A stretch of 64,000 nucleotides of DNA from Gammaproteobacteria bacterium (GCA_028293765.1 JAQGOG010000008.1:1-64000), one strand, 5' to 3'; positions 22,596 to 32,911 are shown, numbered from the stretch's first letter. Translations and numbers: made by a program. Notes: generated from the sequence alone by a model not told the origin.

Positions 22596-22651
22596 GGGGC
22601 CTGCCTGACCGATGGGCATCGCAGTAGATGCAAACCGGTCAGGCAGGCCCC
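22596..22651. repeat. Long perfect inverted repeat between holA and nadD
   Basis: A 16-bp perfect stem (22596-22611 with 22636-22651; 5' arm GGGGCCTGCCTGACCG) encloses a 24-nt loop. The loop carries a second small hairpin, GCATC with GATGC. It begins two bases after the holA stop and ends 21 bases before the nadD ATG. There is no T-tract, so it does not look like a simple intrinsic terminator. Confidence 0.85.
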
Positions 22652-22672
22652 CACGTGAAACAGGCAGCGGCG

Positions 22673-23317
22673 ATGCAACCCATAGGTCTTTTTGGCGGCG
22701 AGTTCGATCCCATCCACAACGGGCATCTGCGGACGGCGTTCGAGCTGTGGCAGGAACTGCGCTTGACCGAAGTGCGCATTTTGCCGACCGGCAGCCCACC
22801 CCACCGCGACCCGCCTTACGCGAGCGCCGAACTGCGGCTGCAAATGGTACGGGCGGCCGTAGCGGACCAGCCGGCGTTCGTCGTCGATGACCGCGAGATC
22901 CGCCGCACGGGCGTTTCATATTCCGTGGATACGCTGACCGAGCTGCGGACGGAATTTCCCGACCGCTCGTTGTGCCTTCTCCTGGGTATGGACGCCTTCC
23001 TCGGTTTGCCGAACTGGCACCGGTGGCGTGAGATCCTCGGGCTGGCGCACGTGGTCGTCGCCACCCGTCCGGGCTGGAAGGCACCCACCATGGGCCCGCT
23101 GGGCGAGGTCATGGTCGACCATGGCACCGGCACCATCAGGGACCTGCACGAAAGGCCCGCCGGCCGCGTCTACGTACACGCAAACACGCAGCTGGAGATT
23201 TCCTCGACCGAACTGCGCCAGCTCATCATCGCCGGCAGGGACCCGCGGTACCTCGTTCCCGATGCAGTCCGACAGATCATCCGGGAGACGAGGTGCTATG
23301 CTCCCCGCCAGCGTTGA
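22673..23317 (+). CDS. nadD: Nicotinate-nucleotide adenylyltransferase NadD
   Basis: NadD makes deamido-NAD from nicotinate mononucleotide and ATP. The 214-residue protein has the nucleotidyltransferase motif GGEFDPIHNGHL at its start and ISSTELR near its end, both diagnostic. I start at the ATG at 22673; a GTG at 22655 would add six residues. A strong inverted repeat separates it from holA. The usual next gene, rsfS, follows. Confidence 0.95.
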   Translation: MQPIGLFGGEFDPIHNGHLRTAFELWQELRLTEVRILPTGSPPHRDPPYASAELRLQMVRAAVADQPAFVVDDREIRRTGVSYSVDTLTELRTEFPDRSLCLLLGMDAFLGLPNWHRWREILGLAHVVVATRPGWKAPTMGPLGEVMVDHGTGTIRDLHERPAGRVYVHANTQLEISSTELRQLIIAGRDPRYLVPDAVRQIIRETRCYAPRQR

Positions 23318-23385
23318 GGCGCTGTTTTGCCCGCGCTAAATCAATTCAGCTCATCCAGACAAGCCAGGAGAATTCACTTAAGCAC

Positions 23386-23919
23386 ATGACCACCCGTACA
23401 CGCTCGCGCCGCTCCCCGGAGCGCGTTTCGCCGTTGCAGCAAACCGTCACGGCCGCGCTCGACGACATGAAGGCAGTCAACGTCAAGGTGCTGGATGTAC
23501 GAGGACTCACCGACATCGCGGACACCATGGTCATTGCGTCAGGCACTTCCGACCGCCACGTCCGCTCGATCGCCGATAACGTCGCCCGGAAGGCCAAAGC
23601 CGCCGGATTTCGCCCCCTCGGAACCGAAGGTGCGCGCGACGGAGAATGGGTACTCGTGGATCTGACGGATATCCTCGTTCATGTGATGCTCCCCCGGGTA
23701 CGGGAGTTCTACGGCCTCGAGAGCTTGTGGGATGCCGGAGAGGCAGCGCCCGCGGTAGGCGAGCCCGGCCCGAAATCCGTCTACAAAAGCTCAGCCGCGA
23801 AACAGGCGTCGCCGAAAGCGGCTGCCAGGCCGCGAACTGGCCGTGCGTCGGCAAGCTCCCCCAGCCGTCGAACAGCGGGCGCCAAGCCCCCCGCTCGCCG
23901 GCCGCGCCCCACGCCGTAA
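23386..23919 (+). CDS. rsfS: Ribosome silencing factor RsfS with basic C-terminal tail
   Basis: RsfS binds L14 on the large subunit and blocks 70S formation in starvation. The core (LQQTVTAALDDMKAVNVKVL to FYGLESLW) covers residues about 16-115 and is complete. The 177-residue length exceeds the family norm because of a 50-60-residue Ala/Pro/Arg/Lys/Ser-rich tail, likely disordered and possibly RNA-binding. AGGAG lies 15 bases before the ATG, a long spacing, but no other start fits. It lies in the nadD-rsfS-rlmH order. Confidence 0.93.
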   Translation: MTTRTRSRRSPERVSPLQQTVTAALDDMKAVNVKVLDVRGLTDIADTMVIASGTSDRHVRSIADNVARKAKAAGFRPLGTEGARDGEWVLVDLTDILVHVMLPRVREFYGLESLWDAGEAAPAVGEPGPKSVYKSSAAKQASPKAAARPRTGRASASSPSRRTAGAKPPARRPRPTP

Positions 23920-23936
23920 GCCACAGCCCACGGACG

Positions 23937-24407
23937 ATGCGCGTGCGCCTAATCGCTGTGGGCTCGCGCATGCCGAAGTGGGTGCGTGAAGCCTACGAAG
24001 ATTACATAACGCGGCTCGGCTCAGGGCTCAAGGTTTCGCTGACCGAAATCGACCTCGGCCCTCGCAGCGCCGGGCGGCCGCCGCAGAAGGCCATGGAGGT
24101 CGAGGGACAGAAACTGCTGGCGGCCGTGCGCAAGGACGACTACGTCATCGCGCTGGACGAGCGCGGGACGGAAATGACGACCCGCGAGCTCGCCACCTGG
24201 CTGAAAAGCCGGATGCAGGACGGCCGCGACCTCGCATTCCTGGTCGGCGGCCCGGACGGCTTCGCGCCGGAAGTCCTCACTCGTAGCGACTTCACATGGT
24301 CACTGTCGCGGCTGACCTTCCCCCACGCGCTCGTGCGGGTCGTCTTGGCCGAGCAGCTCTATCGCGCACATGGCGTGTTGGCCAATCACCCGTATCATCG
24401 CGACTGA
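23937..24407 (+). CDS. rlmH: 23S rRNA (pseudouridine1915-N3)-methyltransferase RlmH
   Basis: RlmH methylates pseudouridine 1915 in helix 69 of 23S rRNA. The 156-residue SPOUT protein matches the family in length and in its SAM-binding knot (FLVGGPDGFAPEV) and ends with the usual aromatic/basic tail (LANHPYHRD). The frame is open upstream, but the ATG at 23937 gives the family N-terminus MRVRLIAVGSRMP. The stop overlaps the maf start as TGATG. Confidence 0.96.
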   Translation: MRVRLIAVGSRMPKWVREAYEDYITRLGSGLKVSLTEIDLGPRSAGRPPQKAMEVEGQKLLAAVRKDDYVIALDERGTEMTTRELATWLKSRMQDGRDLAFLVGGPDGFAPEVLTRSDFTWSLSRLTFPHALVRVVLAEQLYRAHGVLANHPYHRD

Positions 24408-25027
24408 TGTGCCCGACGAAATCCAATTCACCCGTACTCTGTCTCGCTTCTGAATCCCCGCGACGGCGTGAGCTGCTCGCGCAGATCGGAGTGCCGCATA
24501 TCGTCACGGGGGCCCACATCGATGAGACGGCGCTCACGGGAGAGACGCCACGAGACTACGTAAGTCGAATGGCTCGGCAGAAGGCGCTCACGGTCCGGAA
24601 TAAAGGGGAGACGCTCCCGGTGTTGGCGGCCGACACCACCGTCGTGCTGGACAACGTTATCTATGGCAAGCCGGTCGACCGCGCGGATGGGATCGCAATG
24701 CTCGGGCGCCTGTCCGGCCGGACGCACGAAGTCCTTACTGCCGTCGCTCTCGCAGACCTTCGAGGGGTCGCATTGCGCTTGAGCGTGAGCTCGGTGCGCT
24801 TTCGCGAGCTCACCGCGGAAGAATGCGCGGCTTACTGGGAGACCGGCGAACCGCGCGACAAAGCCGGCGGCTACGCGGTTCAAGGCGCTGCGGCCGTGTT
24901 TATCGAATCACTCAGCGGTAGTTATTCCGGCGTAATGGGTTTGCCCTTGTTCGAGACGGCCGAGCTGTTGCGTGTGGCGGGCGTCCCTTACTGGCGAGGA
25001 GGGGGTGGCGCGGGAGCGCGCAGTTGA
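24407..25027 (+). CDS. Maf-family nucleoside triphosphate pyrophosphatase (YhdE type)
   Basis: Maf proteins of the YhdE group hydrolyse dTTP, UTP and modified pyrimidine triphosphates. The 206-residue protein has the signature LASESPRRRELL, then the catalytic region (ADTTVVLDNVIYGKPVD) and the C-terminal YAVQGAAAVFIESLSGSYSG split motif. The ATG at 24407 overlaps the rlmH stop. In E. coli the same order yhdE-rng-yhdP is found, which supports YhdE over YceF. Confidence 0.94.
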   Translation: MCPTKSNSPVLCLASESPRRRELLAQIGVPHIVTGAHIDETALTGETPRDYVSRMARQKALTVRNKGETLPVLAADTTVVLDNVIYGKPVDRADGIAMLGRLSGRTHEVLTAVALADLRGVALRLSVSSVRFRELTAEECAAYWETGEPRDKAGGYAVQGAAAVFIESLSGSYSGVMGLPLFETAELLRVAGVPYWRGGGGAGARS

Positions 25028-25070
25028 GTGTCACGACATCCGCATCCGGTTTCCCGTCGGAGCACGTCAT

Positions 25071-26555
25071 TTGAGTATTGAGATTCTGGTCAACGTCGCG
25101 CCACGCGAAACGCGTGCCGCGGTTGTCGAGAACGGCGTCGTGCAGGAACTCTACATCGAGCGCACGAGTCGGCGTGGGCTCGTGAGCAACCTGTACAAGG
25201 GGCGTGTCTCGAGGGTTTTGCCGGGCATGCAGGCCGCCTTCGTGGACATCGGGCTCGAGCGCACCGCGTTCCTCCACGCCGCGGACATCGCCAACACACA
25301 TACCGACGACACGGTCGTTAGCATGCCGCCCATGGGCCTGCCGCAGGTAGAGGACATTCGGCGGCTCGTGAATCAGGGCGACGACATCCTCGTGCAGGTC
25401 ATCAAGGATCCTATCGGCACGAAGGGTGCACGCCTCACCACGTTCGTCGCATTGCCCTCCCGCTATCTCGTGTATATGCCGCGCGGCGACGGGATCGGAG
25501 TCTCCACGCGCATCGACGACGAAGCCGAACGTCAGCGGTTGAAGGGGGCCGTCGTTAGTCTCCTCGCGCCCGGAGCGAGTGGCGGTTACATCCTCCGTAC
25601 AGCGGCGCAGGGTGTGTCGGTCGAGAGTCTGCGGGAGGACATGGCCTATCTCGATAAGCTTTGGCATCACGTCCGCATACGCGCGACGCAGACGCCGGCG
25701 GGGGGAATTGTTCACGAGGATCTACCGCTCGCACTGCGTGTTTTGCGTGACGAGCTGGCTCGTGGGGTGAGTCGCGTGCTGGTCGACTCGCCAAGTGAGC
25801 ACGCGCATATGGTCGCTTTTGCTGCCGCCTTCATGCCCGATGCAGCCACCCGTATCGAACTCTATGCCGGTCCGCGGCCGACGTTCGACCTGCATGGCAT
25901 CGAGGAGGAAATCGCCAAGGCGCTCGATCGCAAGGTGACGCTGAAATCCGGCGGCCATCTCGTCATCGACCAGACCGAGGCGATGACCACGATTGACGTG
26001 AACACCGGCGCCTACGTCGGACACCGCAATCTCGAGGAGACAATTTTCCGCACCAACCTCGAGGCGGCGGTGACGATCGCCCGGCAGCTGCGCCTGCGCA
26101 ATCTCGGTGGGATCATCATCATCGACTTCATCGACATGCACGATGAGTCGCATCGGCGGCAGGTGCTCGCCGCGCTCGAGCGTGCGCTTGCGGGCGATCG
26201 GGCGCAGACCCACATAGTGAGCCTTTCGCCGCTCGGCCTCGTCGAGATGACCCGCAAGCGCACCCGGGAGAGCCTGGAACATCTGCTGTGCGCGCCGTGT
26301 CCAAGCTGCGAAGGTCGCGGCTTCGTCAAGACTCCGGAAACCGTGTGCAACGAGATTTTTCGCGAAATTGTGCGACAAAGCCGGCAGTTCGCCAGCCGGG
26401 AGCTGCTGATACTCGCTCATCAGGACGTGGTGGACCGGCTCCTCGATGAAGAGTCCACCACCCTCGCGGAACTCGAGGCCCAGGTCGGCCGTCCCATCCG
26501 CCTGCAGGTCGAGGCCCTCTACGGCGTTGACCAATACGACGTCGTGCTTATTTAG
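25071..26555 (+). CDS. rng: Ribonuclease G
   Basis: RNase G is an endoribonuclease that matures the 5' end of 16S rRNA. The 494-residue protein starts MSIEILVNVAPRETRAAVVE, has an S1 RNA-binding domain at about 35-125, catalytic acidic residues in the DNase I-like domain (TTIDVNTGAY and IIDFIDMHDE) and the Zn-link CPSCEGRG. It lacks the C-terminal scaffold of RNase E. I use the TTG at 25071 (GGAG nine bases upstream) since the frame above reads through the maf 3' end without similarity. Confidence 0.95.
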   Translation: MSIEILVNVAPRETRAAVVENGVVQELYIERTSRRGLVSNLYKGRVSRVLPGMQAAFVDIGLERTAFLHAADIANTHTDDTVVSMPPMGLPQVEDIRRLVNQGDDILVQVIKDPIGTKGARLTTFVALPSRYLVYMPRGDGIGVSTRIDDEAERQRLKGAVVSLLAPGASGGYILRTAAQGVSVESLREDMAYLDKLWHHVRIRATQTPAGGIVHEDLPLALRVLRDELARGVSRVLVDSPSEHAHMVAFAAAFMPDAATRIELYAGPRPTFDLHGIEEEIAKALDRKVTLKSGGHLVIDQTEAMTTIDVNTGAYVGHRNLEETIFRTNLEAAVTIARQLRLRNLGGIIIIDFIDMHDESHRRQVLAALERALAGDRAQTHIVSLSPLGLVEMTRKRTRESLEHLLCAPCPSCEGRGFVKTPETVCNEIFREIVRQSRQFASRELLILAHQDVVDRLLDEESTTLAELEAQVGRPIRLQVEALYGVDQYDVVLI

Positions 26556-26564
26556 GAACGCGTG

Positions 26565-29500
26565 ATGTTGCCCACGGCCGAGACCGAGCTCACGCCGACT
26601 CGGGGGCGCGTATCGCCCGCCGTGCCGGGAGATTCGGTCGCCCCGGTCACGCCGCTGCAAGCATCCACGCGGCAGGGGCTGCGTGGCGCTGCTTTGGTCC
26701 TGGCCGGGGCGTTGGCGTTCTTCGCGATCGTTCTGCTCGCTTATGAGCTGGCCGTCGCCCGGGTCCCGCAACACCGGGCTGCGCTCGAGCGCATCGTGCG
26801 CGCGCAAACGGGTCTCGATGTGCGGTTCAACGAGCTCGGCTTACGGTGGGGCTGGTATGGCCCTGAGGCCGTTTTCCGTCGCGTGGAGCTCGGGGAGCCC
26901 GGCCGTTCCACCGTGTTGCTCCGAGCCCCCGAGCTCGTCGTCGGCTTCGACGCCTGGCGCACACTGCGCAGTGGGCAGCTGGAAGCGGGCCGGATCACGC
27001 TCATTTCTCCAGATATCGACTTCGAGCGTGTGGGTTCCCCCCCGGGCGGCGCGCGCGCGACCGGTGCGTCTCATGACGAGGCCAGTGCCCGTCGAACCCG
27101 GATCCTGCAGCGCTGGCAGGGCGGGCGCGTCGACATCGAAGGCGGCACGCTCCGTCTGCCAGATCCCGGCGGCTCGGCCAATCCACTGACCCTGCAGATC
27201 AGGCGCGCCTCCCTGCGCCGTGCGACGTCCGAATGGAGTGGCTACGGCCTGGTGTTTCTGCCGGAACGGCTGGGCCGGACCGCGCGCATCGTGATGCGTC
27301 TCGATGGCGACCTGGAGAAACCCACGGCTCTCAGCGGGACGGCACGTTTCGAGGGGCGCCGACTGCTGTTTGCCGGATGGCGGGACTGGCTGAGCGCCGC
27401 GCCGGATGCGGCCCGTTATCTGCCGCGCGCCGGCGGCGGAGACGTCACGGTGAACGTGGACTTCGAGAAGGGTCGAATCTTGAAGGCGAGCGGCAAGATC
27501 AGTGCAGGGGGGCTCGAGTTCGACGCGCAGGGCATACCCGCGCTGGCCGAGGACTCGCCCGCGAGCGGCGTATCAGCCAGCAACACAGCCGGCGCAGGGG
27601 TGCTCACTCTCGATCATCTGCGCGGCGAGTGGCGACTGGCGCAACGCGGCTCCAACTGGCGTCTCCAGGTGGATTCTCTCGAGTTGGGAGAAGCCGCGAA
27701 TCAACCCACTCCCGCCACTTTCGCCCTCGACGTCGCCCGGTCGGGCGCGTGGGCTCACGGCCAGTTGGAGCATGCACCGCTGCAATCGGTCGTCGCTATC
27801 GCCCGGTGGTTCGCGCCACAGTTGGATTTGGCGGGCGTCGAGCTTGGTGGAAGCGTTCGAGATGGCGAGTTCGATTGGAATGCCTCGCGTGCGGCCGGCC
27901 AGCGACTGCGGGCTTCGACAAGGCTCGTGGATGTGGCCGTTGCGCCGCCCTCACATGGGTTCGCACTCACCGGCCTCTCGGGACTGGTGTCCGGCGACGA
28001 GAGCAATCTAACCGCCGATCTCAGAGCCCAAGCCGCCCGACTCGAGCTGGCGCGAGCTCCGCAATACCCCCTTGACGACGTCCACGTTGCCGCCCGGCTG
28101 CAGATAAGCCGGACCGACGGCGGCTGGCGGGTCACGACCGAGAAGCTGGAATTGCAACACGGGACCACGCGGCTGAGCGTCGACGGCTCCCTCACGGGAG
28201 ATGGATTGAATCGCGCACCGGAAATCGCCGCGCGTGCGGGGCTGTCGGGCGCCGATGTTCCATTGTTGGAAAAGCTCGCGGGCGCGAGCCTGGTGGAGAC
28301 GCTGGGAGCGACGTTTTCGCACCTGGCCGCCGGGCGCATCGAGCATGCGGAGATTGAACTGCGCGGTCCGCTCGATGAGACGCTGCCGTTGCGCAATGAT
28401 GGCGCGGGCTTCACAGGTTCGCTCATTTTGCGGGATGCGATCCTCTCGGGAGGCGATCTGTGGCCCGATGCACACGGCCTCGATGCGCATATCGACTGGC
28501 GCGGGCCCCGAATTCACGCCGCCGTCGATCAGGGGCACGCGGGCTCGTTCGAGCTGACTTCCGCAAATGCGGAGTGGGATGCGCAAGGCCAGCATGCCGC
28601 GCATATCACTGGACGGCTTACGGGACGTCTCGAAGAAGCCCTTGCATGGATGCGCGATCACCCGAAACTTCAGGAGTACGCGCCGCGCATCCAGGACATC
28701 GATATGCGCGGCGCTGCGCAGCTCGAATTCAGCCTGACGCTGCCGGCTGCTACGCCCGCCGCGCAGGCGGGCGCATCGGAGGCTCACGCCCAGGTCCCCG
28801 TGGATGTCCGAGCGTCCGACCTCCATGCTCGTGTCAGCGTTTCGTTGGATGGCGCTCGGCTGCAAGCACTTGCGGGGGTTCCGCCCATCGATGCCGTTCG
28901 CGGTACCCTGGTGTTCGAGTCAGGTCACATGCGTCGTTCCATGCTGACGGGATCGTGGCTGGGTGGGCCGGTCACTCTGAATGTAGGGGAGCGTCGTGAG
29001 CACGGCGCGCTGGTGTTGGCGATTGAAGGGCGCGGGCAACTCGACGCGCGGCAGCTCGTTCTGGCCGCTGCGGCGGGCACCGCAATCGATGCGACCCGCG
29101 CGCCGGCTGGCAACGCCGAATGGAGCGGCGAGCTCGCTTACTTCCCCGGAGCCGATTCGAGGTCGGCGCGCTGGCGGGTTAGGGCGGACTCGAGCCTGCT
29201 CGGCATCACGAGCCAACTTCCGGAGCCGCTCGCCAAGGCTGCCGCGACCGCCGTGCCGCTGCACATTGAGGTGCAAGGGACGAGCGCCGTAGCGGAGTTA
29301 CGCGTGAACGTTGGCGATCGTGTCCGTAGCGTGTTTTCGCTTCGAGGGCGCGAGGACGTGCCGTGGCAAGTCGAGCGTGGCAGCGTGCACTTCGGCACTA
29401 CTCCCGCAAGGTTGCCTGCCGAGCCCGTAGTGTTGGTGGAAGGGCGGGTAAACCGGCTCGATCTGCCTGCGTATGTGGCGGCCTGGCAGCAGCTTCGCCA

Positions 29501-30575
29501 GGATCCGTTCGGGCCCGCCATTCGCGCGGAGCTCGTCGCCGGAGAGCTGCTGGCCGCCGGGCATAGCTATTCCGAAGTGACGGTGTTGGCCGAGCGGACC
29601 GAGGCGGGCGCGGATCTGCAACTGCACTCCGCTGACATCGCGGGAATGGCACATTGGCCTGCCGTTGCGACCGCCTCGCGCCCCGCGCAGTTTCACTTTG
29701 CAAGGCTCAATGTACCGGCAGGGGCGGCTTTCGATGCCAGCGTCGAGCTCATCGCCGCTCTCGGGCCCGCCGCGGAGCTTTCCGTGGAGGACCTCATATG
29801 GGATGGGCATTCCCTGGGACGAGCGACAGCGACGATCGAGTCCAGCGGCACCACCCTGGATGTGAGGGAGCTGCGCCTGACGGGAAGCACCCAGGACGTC
29901 ACGGCGAGCGTGCGTTGCCAAAGCGCTGCGTGCCGTCTGAAGTTCAGCCTGGACAGCTCTAATGGCGCGGCCACGCTCGAGGACTTTGGATTCCGGCCGG
30001 ATCTGACCGCAGCCAGGGCCTTACTCGAGGGCGACCTCGAGTGGCGGCCGCGTTCGGACCAGCCCGTGCTTGCAACGCTCGTCGGCCGGCTCAGGATGCG
30101 TCTGGAGGACGGCACGACCCGCGCCGATCCCGGCCCGGATGTGGAGGGGCTGCCATTTGCCTTGCTCGCAGTACCAGCGCTCGTCAGCGGGATGGGGCAG
30201 CCGCCGCCGCAAAATGCATCGTTGCAGGAGTCTGCTCCCCGCGAGCTGCACTTTTCGCAACTGGCAGCCGATTTCGAATTGCGCGCGGGCGACGCCTCCA
30301 CCTCCAACCTGCATTTCGACGGCGATGCCGAGATCCTGATGCGCGGACGAACGGGCCTCGTCGCACGCGATTATGACCAGCAGGTCTGGATCCTTCGAGG
30401 CGAGGGGCGGTTGCCGGCGGCGGTGCGGCGATTGGGGCCCAGCCCGCGTGTGGCGGCGGTCTGGCTGTCCTTGCGTGAGCTGTTCACGGGCGGGGACCGT
30501 ACCGACAATGGCGCAGGCGCCGCGCTCCATTTGCAGGGTTCGTGGGACGACCCCATAGTGGTAGCGGCAGAGTGA
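26565..30575 (+). CDS. yhdP: YhdP/AsmA-like envelope protein (DUF3971 family)
   Basis: YhdP-type proteins are very large AsmA-like bridges implicated in phospholipid transport to the outer membrane. The protein of about 1,336 residues has one N-terminal membrane anchor (GAALVLAGALAFFAIVLLAY) and a long beta-rich periplasmic part. It ends in an AsmA-like C-terminus (GTGAALHLQGSWDDP-like residues). The start is ATG at 26565 or the GTG just before it. The order rng-yhdP-nit-tldD is typical. Length and position agree with YhdP; fine function is inferred from the family. Confidence 0.9.
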   Translation: MLPTAETELTPTRGRVSPAVPGDSVAPVTPLQASTRQGLRGAALVLAGALAFFAIVLLAYELAVARVPQHRAALERIVRAQTGLDVRFNELGLRWGWYGPEAVFRRVELGEPGRSTVLLRAPELVVGFDAWRTLRSGQLEAGRITLISPDIDFERVGSPPGGARATGASHDEASARRTRILQRWQGGRVDIEGGTLRLPDPGGSANPLTLQIRRASLRRATSEWSGYGLVFLPERLGRTARIVMRLDGDLEKPTALSGTARFEGRRLLFAGWRDWLSAAPDAARYLPRAGGGDVTVNVDFEKGRILKASGKISAGGLEFDAQGIPALAEDSPASGVSASNTAGAGVLTLDHLRGEWRLAQRGSNWRLQVDSLELGEAANQPTPATFALDVARSGAWAHGQLEHAPLQSVVAIARWFAPQLDLAGVELGGSVRDGEFDWNASRAAGQRLRASTRLVDVAVAPPSHGFALTGLSGLVSGDESNLTADLRAQAARLELARAPQYPLDDVHVAARLQISRTDGGWRVTTEKLELQHGTTRLSVDGSLTGDGLNRAPEIAARAGLSGADVPLLEKLAGASLVETLGATFSHLAAGRIEHAEIELRGPLDETLPLRNDGAGFTGSLILRDAILSGGDLWPDAHGLDAHIDWRGPRIHAAVDQGHAGSFELTSANAEWDAQGQHAAHITGRLTGRLEEALAWMRDHPKLQEYAPRIQDIDMRGAAQLEFSLTLPAATPAAQAGASEAHAQVPVDVRASDLHARVSVSLDGARLQALAGVPPIDAVRGTLVFESGHMRRSMLTGSWLGGPVTLNVGERREHGALVLAIEGRGQLDARQLVLAAAAGTAIDATRAPAGNAEWSGELAYFPGADSRSARWRVRADSSLLGITSQLPEPLAKAAATAVPLHIEVQGTSAVAELRVNVGDRVRSVFSLRGREDVPWQVERGSVHFGTTPARLPAEPVVLVEGRVNRLDLPAYVAAWQQLRQDPFGPAIRAELVAGELLAAGHSYSEVTVLAERTEAGADLQLHSADIAGMAHWPAVATASRPAQFHFARLNVPAGAAFDASVELIAALGPAAELSVEDLIWDGHSLGRATATIESSGTTLDVRELRLTGSTQDVTASVRCQSAACRLKFSLDSSNGAATLEDFGFRPDLTAARALLEGDLEWRPRSDQPVLATLVGRLRMRLEDGTTRADPGPDVEGLPFALLAVPALVSGMGQPPPQNASLQESAPRELHFSQLAADFELRAGDASTSNLHFDGDAEILMRGRTGLVARDYDQQVWILRGEGRLPAAVRRLGPSPRVAAVWLSLRELFTGGDRTDNGAGAALHLQGSWDDPIVVAAE

Positions 30576-30595
30576 ATTTTTCAAACGGCTCAATA

Positions 30596-31417
30596 ATGAA
30601 AGTCGCCGCGATACAGATGACGTCCGGACCGGATGTGGCGGGCAACCTCCAGCACGCCCGTGGGCTTCTCGAGGAAGCTGCCACGCGGGGAGCTGGCTTT
30701 GCCGCGCTTCCCGAGAATTTCGCCTTCATGGGGCTGCAGGACGCGGATAAGCGCGGCGTGGCGGAAAGCGACGGCAGAGGCCCGATCCAGGACTTTCTCG
30801 CGAGCACGGCGCAACGGCTGCGTATGGCGATTGTGGGCGGCACGATACCGCTGCGTGCCGGCGCGGACGGGCGCGTCGCCGCAGCGTCCCTGGTGTACGA
30901 CCCGGACGGGAAGCGCACCGCGCGGTACGACAAGATTCATCTTTTCGATGTCGATATTCCGGGACGCGCCGAGAGCTACCGCGAGTCCGCACACGTCGCT
31001 CCGGGCTCGCAGTCGGCGGTCGTGGATACCCCGGTCGGTCGAGTCGGCCTCTCGGTATGCTACGACGTGCGGTTTCCGGAGCTGTTTCGCGCTTTGAGCG
31101 CCAACGGGGCGCAACTACTCACCGTGCCTTCGGCGTTCACGAGCCCCACGGGACGTGCGCACTGGGAAACGCTGCTTCGCGCACGTGCCATAGAAAACCT
31201 TTGCTATGTCATTGCCCCGGCTCAGTCCGGGTTTCACGCCAGCGGGCGCGAGACGTACGGCGACAGCATGATCGTCGACTATTGGGGCCGCATCCTGCAG
31301 CGCCTGCCGCGAGGCCGGGGCTGCGTGGTAGCCGACATCGATCTCGAGCGTCAGGCTGAAGCTCGCAAGAGCTTCCCGGCCCTCGACCACCGCGCTTTCG
31401 CGCCAATCCACTCCTAA
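30596..31417 (+). CDS. Nitrilase-superfamily amidohydrolase (Nit1/deaminated-glutathione amidase type)
   Basis: This 273-residue protein has the nitrilase triad Glu (LPENFAFMG), Lys (YDKIHLFDVDIP) and Cys (VCYDVRFPELFR). The DVDIPG and CYDVRFPELFRAL context places it near Nit1/NIT2-like amidases, which clean up deaminated glutathione. The ATG at 30596 lies 20 bases after the yhdP stop. Position between yhdP and tldD is widely conserved. The exact substrate is inferred. Confidence 0.92.
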   Translation: MKVAAIQMTSGPDVAGNLQHARGLLEEAATRGAGFAALPENFAFMGLQDADKRGVAESDGRGPIQDFLASTAQRLRMAIVGGTIPLRAGADGRVAAASLVYDPDGKRTARYDKIHLFDVDIPGRAESYRESAHVAPGSQSAVVDTPVGRVGLSVCYDVRFPELFRALSANGAQLLTVPSAFTSPTGRAHWETLLRARAIENLCYVIAPAQSGFHASGRETYGDSMIVDYWGRILQRLPRGRGCVVADIDLERQAEARKSFPALDHRAFAPIHS

Positions 31418-31432
31418 GCACCGGAAGGTTTG

Positions 31433-32911
31433 ATGGAAGACTTACAGCCCATGACAGCGTCCGCCCTGGCCGCTTCTGACCCGTTGAGCATCGCCCGCGA
31501 ACTCATCCTGCGCCCGAGTGGCTTGGACGACGGGCGCCTCGATCGCATTTTCGGCGAGGTGATGACGCATTCCGTGGACTTTGCCGATCTGTATTTCCAA
31601 CTCGCGCACCAGGAGTCCTGGTCGCTGGAGGACGGCATCGTCAAGGACGGCAGCGCCAGTATCGAACAAGGTGTCGGAGTACGCGCTCTGGCGGGCGAGA
31701 AGACCGGTTTCGCGTATTCGGATGAGATCGTACTGCCCGCGCTCGAAGAGGCTTCGCGCGCCGCGCGAGCCATTGCGGTTCACGGCGGCGAGCGGCGGGT
31801 GAAGGCGTGGAGTCAGCAGGCGGGACATCAGCTTTATCTGCCGGCGGACCCGGTCGCTTCGCTGTCCACGGAGGACAAGGTTGCATGGCTCGAGCGCGTC
31901 GATCGTGAGGCGCGGCGTATCGATCCGCGTGTCGTGCATGTGACAGCGAGCGTCACGGCGGTTCACGAAGTCGTGCTGATAGCCACCAGCGAAGGCCAGC
32001 TTGCGGCGGATGTGCGGCCGCTGGTGCGTTTCAATGTTTCAGTGCTCGTCGAGCAGAACGGTCGCCGCGAGCAGGGTTATGCGGGAGCGGGAGGCCGTTA
32101 TTCGCTGGCTGACCTCGTTGCTGGCGACAAACCTCTCGAGCTGGCCCGTGAGGCGGTCCGCCAGGGACTCGTCAATCTCGAAGCGACACCTGCGCCCGCC
32201 GGCCCGATGACGGTAGTGTTAGGTCCGGGCTGGCCGGGAATTCTGCTGCATGAGGCGATTGGCCACGGTCTCGAAGGCGACTTCAACCGTAAAGGCACCT
32301 CGGCGTTTGCCGGCCGTATCGGTGAGCGCGTCGCTGCGCCGGAATGCACGGTGGTCGATGACGGCACGCTCGCGCAGCGCCGCGGTTCGCTCAACATCGA
32401 CGACGAGGGCACGCGGACTCAATGCACGATGTTGATCGAGAACGGGATACTGCGCGGATATATGCAGGATCGCCTCAACGCGCGTCTCATGGGCGTCCAG
32501 CCGACGGGCAACGGCCGTCGTGAGTCCTTTGCACATATGACACTGCCGCGGATGACCAACACCTACATGCGCCCCGGGCCGCACGACCCGGAAGAAATCA
32601 TCCGCTCCGTGAAGAATGGCATCTATGCCGTCAACTTCGGCGGCGGGCAGGTCGATATCACCTCGGGAAAATTCGTATTTTCCGCGAGTGAAGCCTATGC
32701 GATCGAGAACGGGCGGGTCGGGGCGCCGCTGAAGGGCGCCACGCTCATCGGCAACGGCCCCGACGTCCTCACACGAGTCTCGATGGTTGGCAACGATCTG
32801 CGGCTCGATGACGGAGTCGGCACGTGCGGAAAGGACGGACAAAGTGTTCCTGTCGGCGTGGGCCAGCCCACGTTGAAGATCGAAGGCCTCACGGTCGGCG
32901 GTACCGGCTGA
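31433..32911 (+). CDS. tldD: Metalloprotease TldD
   Basis: TldD is the zinc-binding half of the TldD/TldE heterodimer that degrades unfolded peptides and matures some RiPP toxins. The motif HEAIGH at residues 273-278 supplies the metal ligands. The 492-residue length is normal, with about 15 extra N-terminal residues. GGAAGG precedes the ATG at 31433; a TTG one codon earlier is possible. Its partner pmbA is at 38004, some 5 kb away, on the same strand. Confidence 0.96.
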   Translation: MEDLQPMTASALAASDPLSIARELILRPSGLDDGRLDRIFGEVMTHSVDFADLYFQLAHQESWSLEDGIVKDGSASIEQGVGVRALAGEKTGFAYSDEIVLPALEEASRAARAIAVHGGERRVKAWSQQAGHQLYLPADPVASLSTEDKVAWLERVDREARRIDPRVVHVTASVTAVHEVVLIATSEGQLAADVRPLVRFNVSVLVEQNGRREQGYAGAGGRYSLADLVAGDKPLELAREAVRQGLVNLEATPAPAGPMTVVLGPGWPGILLHEAIGHGLEGDFNRKGTSAFAGRIGERVAAPECTVVDDGTLAQRRGSLNIDDEGTRTQCTMLIENGILRGYMQDRLNARLMGVQPTGNGRRESFAHMTLPRMTNTYMRPGPHDPEEIIRSVKNGIYAVNFGGGQVDITSGKFVFSASEAYAIENGRVGAPLKGATLIGNGPDVLTRVSMVGNDLRLDDGVGTCGKDGQSVPVGVGQPTLKIEGLTVGGTG

